From JBGMEA01 sp041447245 (GTDB lineage: Bacteria; Bacillota; Clostridia; Eubacteriales; Anaerofustaceae), in assembly GCA_041447245.1 (NCBI GenBank), contig JBGMEA010000026.1, forward strand, positions 230,936-294,935: 64,000 nucleotides of DNA, written 5' to 3'. Numbering within the stretch: position 1 is the stretch's first letter; each line of letters begins with the position of its first letter. Position numbers and translations under genes: made by a program. Positions 1 through 8,773 of the stretch are shown in pieces. The notes beneath the pieces are model-generated. The model did no database searches and had not been told where the DNA came from. It saw only the letters and a program-made list of their open reading frames with translations.

Positions 1-58
1 GATAAAATCCGCACCTCTACTTTATATTTAGTTCATGATAACAGCAATGTCCGCAAAT

Positions 59-72
59 GTAAAGCGCTTTCT
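59..72. promoter_or_regulatory. cre-like palindrome upstream of M20 peptidase
   Basis: The perfect palindrome AAAGCGCTTT at 61-70 sits about 110 bp before the M20 peptidase start. It matches the centre of catabolite-responsive elements bound by CcpA, but the outer bases (GT on the left, CT on the right) do not fit the consensus. This is a similarity only. Confidence 0.3.
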
Positions 73-180
73 TCATATTTTTGAACAAAGATGTCGGGTT
101 ATTTCTGTCTTTTCTCTTTCAGAACGATCCGGAATGTTCTATAATGAATCATCTGAAACAGAGGGAACGGTAATGAAAAG

Positions 181-1323
181 ATGTGGAATGAACGATATTA
201 CGAAGAGGCAAAAACAATCAGACGCGACCTTCATAGGATCCCCGAGGCAGGTCTGAAAGAAGAAAAAACAAGAGCTTATCTGATCGGCATTCTTTCTTCT
301 TTGGGACTGAGCTATCGGGCATACGCTCAGACAGGAATTGCCTGTCTGTTGGACATGAATGCCGCGGATACCGTTGCATTCCGTGCCGACATGGACGGAC
401 TTCCCGTAACGGAAGAAACCGATGAGAATTACGCTTCCATACACAGCGGTATGATGCACGCCTGCGGACACGACGGACATATGACCATGTTGATCCTGTT
501 CGCAAAATACGTTACGGAGCAAAACATCCGCCTTCCGCGCAACGTGCTACTCCTTTTCCAACCTGCGGAAGAAGGCCCGGGGGGAGCCTCGATGATGATC
601 AAAGAAGGCGTCTTGGAAGATTATCATGTCAGTCATGTATTTGGCTTTCATCTGACCCCCGACTACCCGTTCGGAACCATCGCCTCGACTCCCGGCGAAT
701 TCTTTGCATCCGGGGTAGAGTATTTTATCGATGTGGAAGGTCGCTCGGCGCACGGCGCTCAACCGCAGAAAGCAAAAGACGCGGTACTGATTGCTTCGCA
801 GTTGACGGTCAATCTGCATACCGTTATTTCCCGAAGTCTGAATCCTCTTCAGGATGGAGTGCTCACGGTGGGCACATTCCATGCGGGAGATCAGATCAAC
901 GTCACGGCGGGAAGAGCAAAACTGACAGGAATCGTGCGGGCATTCAACGACGAAACAAAGGAATTGATTCTGAGCCGATTGAAGCAAATAAGCAGAGGAA
1001 TCGCAGATGCTTACGAATGCGAGATCAAAGTTACGATTAAATATATGTATCCGCCGCTGATCAATGACAAAACTCTTTATGAACGAACCAAAGAAATTCT
1101 GGGGAACTCTTTTTGTCTGGCGGAGAAAGTGATGCTCGCGGAGGATTTTGCGTATTATACCGAAGAAGTACCTTCTCTTTTTATGTTCCTTGGATTTGCA
1201 CAAGAGGGGGGCTCTGCGTATCCTCTGCATAATACCAAATTTAATTTTGATGAACGGGTGCTGATCGAAGGTGCCAAGGCTTACCTTGCTCTCGCACAGT
1301 CAGAGCGCCTCACTGTCGAATAG
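181..1323 (+). CDS. M20 family metallopeptidase / amidohydrolase
   Basis: The protein (380 aa) belongs to the M20 family of zinc aminoacylases and hippurate hydrolases, which cleave N-acyl amino acids or small peptides in the cytoplasm. Visible motifs are FRADMDGLP (67-75), MHACGHDGH (92-100) with the metal-binding His and Asp region, QPAEEGPGG (127-135) with the catalytic Glu pair, and a late metal-ligand His near 352 (PLHNTKF). Length is normal for the family. The ATG at 181 gives the family's usual N-terminus; the GAGGG at 161-165 is rather far upstream. The gene stands alone and ends at a hairpin shared with the convergent TetR gene. The exact substrate cannot be read from sequence. Confidence 0.9.
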   Translation: MWNERYYEEAKTIRRDLHRIPEAGLKEEKTRAYLIGILSSLGLSYRAYAQTGIACLLDMNAADTVAFRADMDGLPVTEETDENYASIHSGMMHACGHDGHMTMLILFAKYVTEQNIRLPRNVLLLFQPAEEGPGGASMMIKEGVLEDYHVSHVFGFHLTPDYPFGTIASTPGEFFASGVEYFIDVEGRSAHGAQPQKAKDAVLIASQLTVNLHTVISRSLNPLQDGVLTVGTFHAGDQINVTAGRAKLTGIVRAFNDETKELILSRLKQISRGIADAYECEIKVTIKYMYPPLINDKTLYERTKEILGNSFCLAEKVMLAEDFAYYTEEVPSLFMFLGFAQEGGSAYPLHNTKFNFDERVLIEGAKAYLALAQSERLTVE

Positions 1324-1343
1324 CTGAATGTCCGACAAACAAA

Positions 1344-1371
1344 AAAGTCCCTATTACAGGGACTTTTTATT
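1344..1371. terminator. Bidirectional terminator, M20 gene / TetR gene
   Basis: AAAGTCCCT (1344-1352) pairs with AGGGACTTT (1358-1366) around a 5-nt loop. T runs follow on the plus strand and A runs precede it, so it can serve both convergent genes. Confidence 0.85.
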
Positions 1372-2020
1372 ATACCAAGAATTTGACAACTGAGTAATCG
1401 ACTTTCTTGAAAATCTCTTCCGCTTTTCGTACGTTTTGCATCACTAATTTGATGTCAACGCCTGCGAGTCTGACGGAAATCGTAGCAAGGAAATTGATAA
1501 AATCTTTGCTCTTTTCCGGATCAAGTCTGTCATAACGGTCCATCAGCAGTTCCCTGCGAGCTCCGTATTCGGCAATAATCAGTCTTCTGAAAATCGATTC
1601 CGTGATATCGATATGGAAGGTACGGATGATGTCGATCAATTCGCTTCCGATCAAATCGTTTGCGTCCGCATCAACCAACTGATTGATAAAGATTTCTTTG
1701 TAGAGTTCTCTGTTTCGTTCGTTGCTGAGCATAATCGTATAAAAAATACGGGTAAAAATGATATGCTTCTGCAGCGGATTCTCGATCAGATTGGAGACCT
1801 GGTCATCGATGCATTTTTTGATATTCTGTATAAACTGCGTGAAAATGATTGTCAAAATATCATTTTTCTTGAAGTAATAGTTTACCAAACCGATGGGAAC
1901 TTTCGCATCGTCCGCGATTTTTTCGATCGTTGCATTTTTGTAACCGTATTCGTAAAACATCTTTTTCGCGGATTGGAAAATTCTTTCCCTGGTCTCAATT
2001 CCTTTCTTATAAGTTGCCAT
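1370..2020 (-). CDS. TetR/AcrR family transcriptional regulator
   Basis: A 216-aa one-component repressor. The N-terminal TetR helix-turn-helix is clear (ETRERIFQSAKKMFYEYGY, then ATIEKIADDAKV, then NYYFKKND, residues 9-54). The remaining ~160 residues are an all-helical ligand-binding region with no recognisable ligand signature. The start has AGGTGA just upstream. It resembles the second TetR gene in this window (61830-62483) in its first helix (KGxETR, FYxxGYK) and in a GxRRE segment around residue 150, so the two may belong to one subfamily. Its target is unknown; the divergent-side neighbour is the MoxR/VWA operon, which reads toward it. Confidence 0.88.
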   Translation of the reverse strand: MATYKKGIETRERIFQSAKKMFYEYGYKNATIEKIADDAKVPIGLVNYYFKKNDILTIIFTQFIQNIKKCIDDQVSNLIENPLQKHIIFTRIFYTIMLSNERNRELYKEIFINQLVDADANDLIGSELIDIIRTFHIDITESIFRRLIIAEYGARRELLMDRYDRLDPEKSKDFINFLATISVRLAGVDIKLVMQNVRKAEEIFKKVDYSVVKFLV

Positions 2021-2167
2021 TGCTTCACCTACTTCTTTTAATTTTTGTATACGCCATTATAACATAAAGGTTTTTTTCAGACAACAGATTTGAATAAAAA
2101 AAACCAATTTTTTGAAAAATATATTGAATATGCTATTTCGATTTAATTGGCGGCCTGTTTTCTCTGC

Positions 2168-3955
2168 TCAGATCAGATCTATTTGCTTCTTCAGATAGAG
2201 TCCCACCACATTGGAGAAGTTCGAAATATTGCGTATGTAGGCAAAATCCTTACCGAATATTTTTTTCTCTGCAGCAAGATCCGGTTCTTCTCCCGCGAAC
2301 ACACCAAGTACAGAAATGCCCAACGCGCGTGCTTTTCTCACCTCGAGCGCCGTATCGGTAATTGCATTATTTCCACTGTACGTCAGAGGGTTTTTGCTGT
2401 TTGGGCGGTTGACGTTGACGTCGTTCGGTTTTCCGTCGCTGAGGACAATCAGAATCTTATTGTCTTCTTTCCGTTCAGACAGACCCGCAACCATGGCTTT
2501 GACGGCAAGTCCGTCACGGTTATTGGAAGACGTCGTATATTCAAACAAACGCGCATTTTTTTCTCTGCCGTCATCATACTCACGAAATCGCCTCATTACG
2601 GTGTAATCCCAAAAACTGCAGAAACTCATCACACGGTGAGGGATGTTCAGATTGCTGAGTGCTTCGCTGATGATGTATCCCTGCATCGCCACTTTTGCCT
2701 GCCGGGGGCTTTGTGAGCCGCTCGCATCAATCAGAATATCCACGACAAACTCGAGGCTGTCGTTTTTTACTTCTCTGTCAAACAATTTATTTGCCGAAGC
2801 CCGACCCACGCGCCAGAGACGCGACGGAATAATCCTTCCATGATCCGCGGAGGTATAATCAATCTGATTGCGCAGCACCAAGGCTTTTTTGAGAATATCC
2901 GTCAGTATAGCAATATTCCGCTTGACCACACGATGATTGTCATAATAAGCCATCTTATTTTTTTCCAGTTGTTTTTCTGCATATTTGTACTGATAATTAA
3001 TAATTTTTGTACTGTGCAGAATCCCGTCCGTAAAGAACAGAGTGCAGTCGGCATGAATTCCCCTGCAAAGAGCATGATTGATTTTCTCGCATTCCTTCGC
3101 CGGCATATAACAGGTACCATAATTCAGTTCTACATAGGTGTACATTTTTCGCAGCGCTTCTTCATCCAGATAAATGACAGATTTCTGCGCCTCGGTTTTC
3201 TTCTTTTCTTCCGGTTCCTCTTCCGTAGAGATACTGGTTACCGATGTGGAAATATTGCTCAGATACTGTTCGAATGCATCTTCATACAATTCATCCTTAA
3301 GAAAATCTGCCCAATCGCTGTCGTAAAGCTCTTCCAGTGTAACAGAAAGAATATTGTCCAAACCGCCGTGTTGCGCTTCAAATTTTTTGTCGATATAACT
3401 GTTGTAGAGTTCGTCAATCGTGCGAATAATTTGGTCTGTGTCCGCTTGATCGCTCAATGCATTGATTTTTTCTACAATCTGACGTACCAACAGCTCTCCG
3501 TGCAATGTATCACCGTACAGATATTCTTTGATTAAAGCCAGTTTTACCCTTCCGAACAAATAAGAGCTCAATGTTTCGAAATCATTTTCCGACACGTCTT
3601 CAAATGCTTTTCTGCGTATATTTTCCACACCGACCCGTTCTGCAATAATTCTTTTATACACTGCTGCATCTACGCATAACTGAGCGATGATCATCATCAT
3701 TTTCTCATCGGCGGACATAAAGATTTTTTTCGCGATGTAAAGCGCCAGTGCTTCCCTGTCGAAAAACTTATCAAATGCGCCCTGTTTGATTGCATCATAC
3801 AGGGCGATGTATTTTGATTTCCGAAATGCTTCGATATCCAGTTTTGTATTCAATTCATAGTTGCCGCTGACCGTCCACATCAGGTTTTTGATCCGATTTT
3901 CTAATTCTACCTGATATTCGTCCTGCAGATAAGGATTTTCGGCATGACTGTTCAT
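2168..3955 (-). CDS. VWA domain protein, partner of MoxR ATPase
   Basis: About 595 aa. The C-terminal ~190 residues form a von Willebrand factor A domain with a MIDAS motif DASGS (about 410-414) and a later LSDGKPND segment. The N-terminal 240 residues are helical and acidic, followed by a Lys/Glu-rich linker. This layout is that of CoxE/NorD-like VWA proteins, which work with MoxR AAA+ ATPases to insert cofactors or remodel target complexes. In-frame GTG (3970) and ATG (3967) codons follow the MoxR stop directly, but ATG 3955 has GGAG 6-7 nt upstream and is preferred. The client protein is not evident nearby. Confidence 0.85.
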   Translation of the reverse strand: MNSHAENPYLQDEYQVELENRIKNLMWTVSGNYELNTKLDIEAFRKSKYIALYDAIKQGAFDKFFDREALALYIAKKIFMSADEKMMMIIAQLCVDAAVYKRIIAERVGVENIRRKAFEDVSENDFETLSSYLFGRVKLALIKEYLYGDTLHGELLVRQIVEKINALSDQADTDQIIRTIDELYNSYIDKKFEAQHGGLDNILSVTLEELYDSDWADFLKDELYEDAFEQYLSNISTSVTSISTEEEPEEKKKTEAQKSVIYLDEEALRKMYTYVELNYGTCYMPAKECEKINHALCRGIHADCTLFFTDGILHSTKIINYQYKYAEKQLEKNKMAYYDNHRVVKRNIAILTDILKKALVLRNQIDYTSADHGRIIPSRLWRVGRASANKLFDREVKNDSLEFVVDILIDASGSQSPRQAKVAMQGYIISEALSNLNIPHRVMSFCSFWDYTVMRRFREYDDGREKNARLFEYTTSSNNRDGLAVKAMVAGLSERKEDNKILIVLSDGKPNDVNVNRPNSKNPLTYSGNNAITDTALEVRKARALGISVLGVFAGEEPDLAAEKKIFGKDFAYIRNISNFSNVVGLYLKKQIDLI

Positions 3956-3970
3956 GATTTTCTCCATCAC

Positions 3971-4882
3971 TCAGAATAAATCGGAGGAAGTCCAATTTGA
4001 AGGGATGCGCGTGAGCACGACATCATCAATGATTTCGCGTTCAAAAAAATCAAATGTTTTGTTCGTAATTCCCATCCGTATCGCATCCGACGGATTCAAC
4101 CCCGCTTTGATTGTTTTCAATGCAGAGAGCAGTCCTCTCAGATCGGTCGGTTTCGTGGAAATTTCTCCGTTCAGTGCCTTGAGCTGCAAATCCAAAAACA
4201 GACCGGACAATTGTTCCAGCCCGCTTTGTTTGGCATCCGGAAATGCCGTGTGCATGATCTTCATTAACGTTTCTTCATTCACCGCAGGCATATCGATTAC
4301 GAGAAAACGAGAGACCAATGCTTCGTTGAGTTCTTTTGTTCCTGCATATCCGTAATTCATCGTCCCCACAAATCGCGTGGCATCATGCAGCACAATTTTA
4401 TCATAGCCCGGAATATCGATAATCCTTCTGTAATCCAGTGTCGAATGCAGAACGGAGACCGCATCGTTTTTTGCCATATTGATTTCGTCGAAAATTCCGA
4501 ATCCTCCATTCACGGCGCACTGATAAACCGGACCTTTTCGTAATTTGACTGTGTTGTCTTCAAAGGTATCCGTTCCGATCAGTGATGAACTGTCCGTATT
4601 TACGTTAAAAGAAACATTATAGGAAGGGCGATTGAACAGGTAAGAAAGATTATCACACAATACGTTTTTCCCTGTCGCCTTCGGTCCGCTCAGAAGAATA
4701 TTCTCCCCTTGAAGCAAGGCAGCAATTGCCATTTCCAATATATCTTTTCCATAGAACTCAAACTGAGGGATTGCAACTCTTGCAGTCAGTTCTCCTTCGA
4801 GCGGATACTTTTTCCTGAATTTTTTCACGTCATCAACCAGTTTTTCATTTACACCCTGTTTGAGCAAATAATCAAATTTCAT
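3971..4882 (-). CDS. MoxR-type AAA+ ATPase with altered Walker A
   Basis: A 303-aa AAA+ ATPase of the MoxR/NorQ type. Walker A is GPKATGKN (66-73), Walker B FGIFDEIN (128-134), sensor 1 in GTMN (173-176), and SRF (191-193) is a likely arginine finger. The residue after the Walker A lysine is Asn instead of the usual Thr or Ser that binds magnesium. The gene lies 8 nt after the 4-TM protein gene and directly before the VWA gene, the classical MoxR-VWA pairing. These ATPases act as chaperones that mature or activate other complexes. Confidence 0.88.
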   Translation of the reverse strand: MKFDYLLKQGVNEKLVDDVKKFRKKYPLEGELTARVAIPQFEFYGKDILEMAIAALLQGENILLSGPKATGKNVLCDNLSYLFNRPSYNVSFNVNTDSSSLIGTDTFEDNTVKLRKGPVYQCAVNGGFGIFDEINMAKNDAVSVLHSTLDYRRIIDIPGYDKIVLHDATRFVGTMNYGYAGTKELNEALVSRFLVIDMPAVNEETLMKIMHTAFPDAKQSGLEQLSGLFLDLQLKALNGEISTKPTDLRGLLSALKTIKAGLNPSDAIRMGITNKTFDFFEREIIDDVVLTRIPSNWTSSDLF

Positions 4883-4890
4883 GCGTACAC

Positions 4891-5277
4891 CTATCTTACT
4901 TTTATTTCTATGCCATTGTGAATCAATGCGGTTGCGAACAATCCGATCATTGCAGCGATAATATCAAAAATATCGAATTCCGTCCCGATCCATTGCTGCA
5001 ACGCATATTCGCCGATAATCGATCCGATCATCAGCAGAAAAATTATGTAGTACAGCAATCGAGTTTCCTTCTTCGGAATTCGGATCCATCGAATCAATCC
5101 CAAGATCAAAAACGGGATCAAAATGCACAGGATAAAATCCGGGAAAATATCGAGAACCTGCTTTACGATAAGCGAATTCCCGAAACTTGTATGCCGCAGA
5201 AGAATACCGACACGCCAAAGTATCAGAGATATGACGGATATCGCAAAATAATACTTTGTTTTTTTATCTATTTTCAT
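4891..5277 (-). CDS. Small four-helix membrane protein
   Basis: A 128-aa protein with four predicted membrane segments (about 9-27, 45-64, 76-92 and 103-120) separated by short charged loops. I do not recognise a family. It lies 1 nt after gpsA and 8 nt before the MoxR gene, so it is probably translated from the same message. It could be a membrane partner of the MoxR/VWA pair, but that rests on position only. Confidence 0.7.
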   Translation of the reverse strand: MKIDKKTKYYFAISVISLILWRVGILLRHTSFGNSLIVKQVLDIFPDFILCILIPFLILGLIRWIRIPKKETRLLYYIIFLLMIGSIIGEYALQQWIGTEFDIFDIIAAMIGLFATALIHNGIEIKVR

Positions 5278-5278
5278 T

Positions 5279-6241
5279 TCAAGAGAACTCTTCCTTTATG
5301 CTTCTCAGAAATAAATCCGCAATTGCCTGCTTCGGATCTTTTCCGTATTGAATCGTTTCATGAACCGCAGTGCAAATCGGTAACTCGGTATGATAACGTT
5401 CTTTCAAAACCATAAGCGCCTCTGCTGTTTCGATCCCTTCCGCAAGGTACGGAAACGGTTCCTTCGTCACAAGCGTCTCCCCAAATTTACGGTTATGGCT
5501 GTGAGGTGAAAACACCGTTGCTTCATAATCTCCCAAGTGAGTCAGACCGTAAGCAGAAAGCTCATTTCCGCCCATTGCCTTGATCAATCTCGCAATTTCT
5601 CTGGTTCCGCGCGCCATCAATGCACCTTTCAGAGAGGTCAAATGAAGTGCATCCAAAACCCCGGCAGCGATACCGATTACATTTTTTGCAGCAGCGCCGA
5701 CTTCGCTGCCGATCAGATCACAACCGTAATAAAAGCGGATTAACTCCGAAGAAAAGGAATCTACCAGCATTTTCTTGACTTTTTCATTGTCGGAATCAAT
5801 CACCATACAATTCGGAATCCCCGCCAAAAAATCCTGCACATGCCCGGGACCGACCCAAACTGCGCTATTAACCCGGGAACCGAGCACTTCGCCCACTACT
5901 TGAGTGAGGCGCAAGCCTGTTTTGTTTTCAAGTCCTTTCATACACAGCACAATTGTTTTGCCGTCGATTTCGCAATCCGACAGTTGAACGGAAAACGCGC
6001 GAAGATTCTGCGAATTGATCGAGATGATCATTACATCGCAGTACTTTGCCGCAAATGAAAGATCGGCTGAGAGTGTAATCTGTTCACCAATCTCCAAATA
6101 TTCATTCTTCCTCTGATCAATCAAAGCCTGCATATGTTCGGACTGAGGCCTTCCCCAAAGAACAACCTCATGCCCTACCCGATTCAGGTACCATGCAATA
6201 AACGTTCCCCATCTTCCGCACCCCATAACACTGATTTTCAT
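5279..6241 (-). CDS. gpsA: NAD(P)-dependent glycerol-3-phosphate dehydrogenase
   Basis: GpsA reduces dihydroxyacetone phosphate to sn-glycerol 3-phosphate for phospholipid synthesis. The Rossmann motif GCGRWG is at residues 7-12, and GAAAKNVIGIAAG holds the catalytic Lys of the family; KGALMARGTREIARL and the LTHLGD segment are also typical. ATG 6241 is chosen because GGAG lies 7 nt upstream and the Rossmann strand begins at once; this gives 320 aa. It heads a tight run with the 4-TM, MoxR and VWA genes. PlsY, which uses its product, is encoded at 27.3 kb. Confidence 0.95.
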   Translation of the reverse strand: MKISVMGCGRWGTFIAWYLNRVGHEVVLWGRPQSEHMQALIDQRKNEYLEIGEQITLSADLSFAAKYCDVMIISINSQNLRAFSVQLSDCEIDGKTIVLCMKGLENKTGLRLTQVVGEVLGSRVNSAVWVGPGHVQDFLAGIPNCMVIDSDNEKVKKMLVDSFSSELIRFYYGCDLIGSEVGAAAKNVIGIAAGVLDALHLTSLKGALMARGTREIARLIKAMGGNELSAYGLTHLGDYEATVFSPHSHNRKFGETLVTKEPFPYLAEGIETAEALMVLKERYHTELPICTAVHETIQYGKDPKQAIADLFLRSIKEEFS

Positions 6242-6274
6242 AATTTGCTCCGTTTTCGATGATGGTTCTATCAT

Positions 6275-6303
6275 AGCATATCAATAGGACTTTGCCCATA
6301 CAA
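6275..6303 (-). promoter_or_regulatory. Promoter of the gpsA-MoxR-VWA operon
   Basis: On the minus strand TTGTAT and TATGCT are spaced by 17 nt, about 35 nt before the gpsA start. It lies just past the ylbF terminator, so the operon has its own start site. Confidence 0.5.
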
Positions 6304-6310
6304 AAACAAA

Positions 6311-6330
6311 AAAGCAGAAAATTCTGCTTT
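6311..6330 (-). terminator. Terminator after ylbF
   Basis: AAAGCAGAA pairs with TTCTGCTTT across a 2-nt gap, followed on the minus strand by a run of T. It ends the RNase J-ylbF message. Confidence 0.8.
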
Positions 6331-6367
6331 TTGTCTTGGTTTTTGTGAATCAATCAACTGCCCTCGC

Positions 6368-6730
6368 TCAATCCTGATCCGGCAATATTTTCATAAAATC
6401 GTATTCCAATGTGGCCGCTTTGGACAGTGCCTTGGATACGTCTTCCATAATACGCGAAAATTGCATCTGAGCCTGTATGAATTCATTGACACATGCAATT
6501 GCGGAAACGGAAGTATACAGCGTATTGAATCGTTCAATCAGCTCACTTCCCGGCTGTTGTCCAAGCATTTGCATCGTACTGATCTGCACCTGTACGGTAA
6601 TAAAGTCTTTTGCCATCTGAGCATAAGTCGGATTGGCATCCACTGCGGCAGCCGCTTGTTTGTAGCGCAGGAACTCTTCCGAAGTTTCAATGGATTTCAC
6701 AAGATTGTTCAGATTGTCGTAAATATTCAT
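6368..6730 (-). CDS. YlbF/YmcA family regulator
   Basis: A 120-aa all-helical protein of the Com_YlbF (DUF964) family. In Bacillus subtilis the relatives YlbF, YmcA and YaaT form a complex that modulates RNase Y and thus mRNA decay, competence and biofilm formation. The family pattern is visible: an N-terminal SxEFLRYKQAxxxVxANPxY segment (17-36), a middle helix, and a conserved late segment around EFIQAQMQFSRIMEDV. It follows the RNase J gene by 19 nt on the same strand, which fits a role in RNA turnover. Paralogue identity (YlbF or YmcA) is not decided. Confidence 0.85.
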   Translation of the reverse strand: MNIYDNLNNLVKSIETSEEFLRYKQAAAAVDANPTYAQMAKDFITVQVQISTMQMLGQQPGSELIERFNTLYTSVSAIACVNEFIQAQMQFSRIMEDVSKALSKAATLEYDFMKILPDQD

Positions 6731-6749
6731 TCGGGACCTCTTTCCGCGT

Positions 6750-8543
6750 TTATTTTTTAAGATACATCAAAATCGGAAGAATCATCGGACGGCGTTTCGT
6801 TCGTTCGTAAAGAAACTTTTCCAGTTCATTCTTGATTTCGTTTTTGATGCTGTTGTAATCATAAATACCCTGAGCGTGAGATTCGATGACTCTTGCACAG
6901 ATTGCCTTTGCATCGTTGAGCAATGCTTCGCTTTCACGCATATATACAAACCCGCGAGATACAATATCGGGACCGCTGATTGTCCCGTCCGAACCCAGCG
7001 TCGCAACGACAATGAATAATCCGTCTTCGCTCAGTTTTTTTCGATCTTTCAGTACAATATTACCGACATCCCCGATACCGAGTCCGTCAATCAGTGTAAC
7101 ACCGGAATCGACGGAACCGGTCACTTTTGCATTGTCGCCTTTAATTTCCAGTACATTTCCGTTTTCCATGACGAATACATGGGTAGGATCAAGCCCCATC
7201 ATTTTCGCTAACTGCGCATGTTTGTAAAGCATTTTATATTCGCCGTGACAAGGCATGAAATTTTTCGGTTTAATCAACGCCTGAATAATTTTCAGTTCCT
7301 CCTGACAGGCATGTCCGGAGACGTGCACATCACTGGCGCCCTGATAAACGACATCCGCACCCATTTTCATTAATGAACTGATTACATTGGCAACCGTTTT
7401 CTCATTGCCTGGAATCGGAGTCGCAGAAATAATCACATAGTCATCGCTCGTGATTTTCAGCTGACGGTGTTCCCCGCTTGCCATACGCGAAAGCGCGCTC
7501 ATCGGCTCGCCCTGAGATCCGGTCGTCAACAGCACGATCTGATCCGGAGAATAATTCACGATGTCTTTCAGCTCGATTAAAATATTGTCTTTGAATTTTA
7601 GATATTTCAGGTCTTTGGCGACGCCGATAACATTAATCATACTGCGCCCGCTGATGGCTACTTTGCGTTTATAATATTTCGCCGCATCAAACACCTGCTG
7701 AATACGATGAATGTTGGTCGCGAATGTCGCAACGACAATCCGTTTTTTTACTCCCGCAAACAAATTATAAAAAGCTTCCCCTACCGTCGATTCGGAAGGA
7801 GTATATCCCTTTTTTTCGGCATTGGTGCTGTCAGAAATCAGAAGGTCGATCCCTTCTTTTCCGAGCTGAGCCATGCGATGCAGGTCAATCTGTTGGTTGT
7901 CCACAGGAGTCAGATCGATTTTAAAGTCACCCGTGTGGAATATTTTTCCGCCTTTGCATCGGATATACAGTGCGGCGCTGTCCGCAATCGAGTGATTCGT
8001 TACGACAAACTCTACACTGAAACCCTTTACCGTAATGACGGATTTGTAATTCACGACATTGATATTGGACTGTTTTTCCAATCCGTGTTCCGCAATTTTA
8101 TTTTCAAGCAACCCGACCGTAAGCCTTGTTCCATAAATCGGAATACGCCCGAAGCGTTTCACGAAATAAGGAATTGCACCGATGTGGTCTTCGTGTCCGT
8201 GAGTCAGGAACAGCCCGCGGATTTTGTCCGCCTTATCTTCAAGATAGCTGAAATCCGGAATCACAAAATCAATACCGAACATATCCCCGTCAGGGAATTT
8301 AATTCCGCAATCAATAATAATGATATCGTCTTCGCACTCAATAACGGTAAAATTCTTTCCGATTTCCCCGAGTCCGCCAAGGGGGATGACACGAAATCCA
8401 ATTTGTTCCTGCGAACGTCTTTTGTTCTGGTTTTGGTCCGGGAGATTTTTTCTTCTTTGAGGATTGGGTTTTGCGGATTTTTGCACCAATGGTTTCGCGG
8501 TGTTTTCCGCAAGTTTTGTCTGTGGAATTTCTTTAGCTTTCAA
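6750..8543 (-). CDS. rnj: Ribonuclease J
   Basis: A 597-aa metallo-beta-lactamase/beta-CASP nuclease with 5'-3' exo- and endonuclease activity on mRNA and rRNA precursors. The zinc site HGHEDHIG is at 115-122; LGGLGEIGKN (54-63) and the beta-CASP segments (SGRSMIN, TTGSQGEPMSALSRMA, HVSGHA) follow. The first ~48 residues are a basic, Gln/Asn/Pro-rich extension ahead of the core. Translation appears to start at TTG 8543, inside the end of the DUF1292 gene; no ATG is available before the core. It is followed by ylbF. It could be RNase J1 or J2. Confidence 0.93.
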   Translation of the reverse strand: MKAKEIPQTKLAENTAKPLVQKSAKPNPQRRKNLPDQNQNKRRSQEQIGFRVIPLGGLGEIGKNFTVIECEDDIIIIDCGIKFPDGDMFGIDFVIPDFSYLEDKADKIRGLFLTHGHEDHIGAIPYFVKRFGRIPIYGTRLTVGLLENKIAEHGLEKQSNINVVNYKSVITVKGFSVEFVVTNHSIADSAALYIRCKGGKIFHTGDFKIDLTPVDNQQIDLHRMAQLGKEGIDLLISDSTNAEKKGYTPSESTVGEAFYNLFAGVKKRIVVATFATNIHRIQQVFDAAKYYKRKVAISGRSMINVIGVAKDLKYLKFKDNILIELKDIVNYSPDQIVLLTTGSQGEPMSALSRMASGEHRQLKITSDDYVIISATPIPGNEKTVANVISSLMKMGADVVYQGASDVHVSGHACQEELKIIQALIKPKNFMPCHGEYKMLYKHAQLAKMMGLDPTHVFVMENGNVLEIKGDNAKVTGSVDSGVTLIDGLGIGDVGNIVLKDRKKLSEDGLFIVVATLGSDGTISGPDIVSRGFVYMRESEALLNDAKAICARVIESHAQGIYDYNSIKNEIKNELEKFLYERTKRRPMILPILMYLKK

Positions 8544-8760
8544 AGTAATACTCGCTCACTCTTTCAAATTCATCTTCGTCTTCCACTTCCTTCAAAACCA
8601 TTTCCCCATCTTCTTCTTCCAAGCGGAACAGCAGCGCATCTTCGCTGTCATCATTTTCGCATAAAACCAAATACGTTTTTTCCTCAAATTCAAATTGATC
8701 GTCGATCATAAACTCGACTTCCTGTCCGTCTTCATTGATCAATAATATCTTATCTTCCAT
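8533..8760 (-). CDS. DUF1292 family protein
   Basis: A very acidic 75-aa protein typical of DUF1292 (YrzB-like), with the pattern ILLxDEDGxExEF followed by a short beta-rich core and an acidic tail. Function is not established in the family. It lies between ruvX and the RNase J gene, and its last 11 nt overlap the RNase J start. The ruvX-DUF1292 order is a common Bacillota arrangement. AAGGAG upstream supports the ATG. Confidence 0.88.
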   Translation of the reverse strand: MEDKILLINEDGQEVEFMIDDQFEFEEKTYLVLCENDDSEDALLFRLEEEDGEMVLKEVEDEDEFERVSEYYFES

Positions 8761-8773
8761 TAAATAATTCTCC

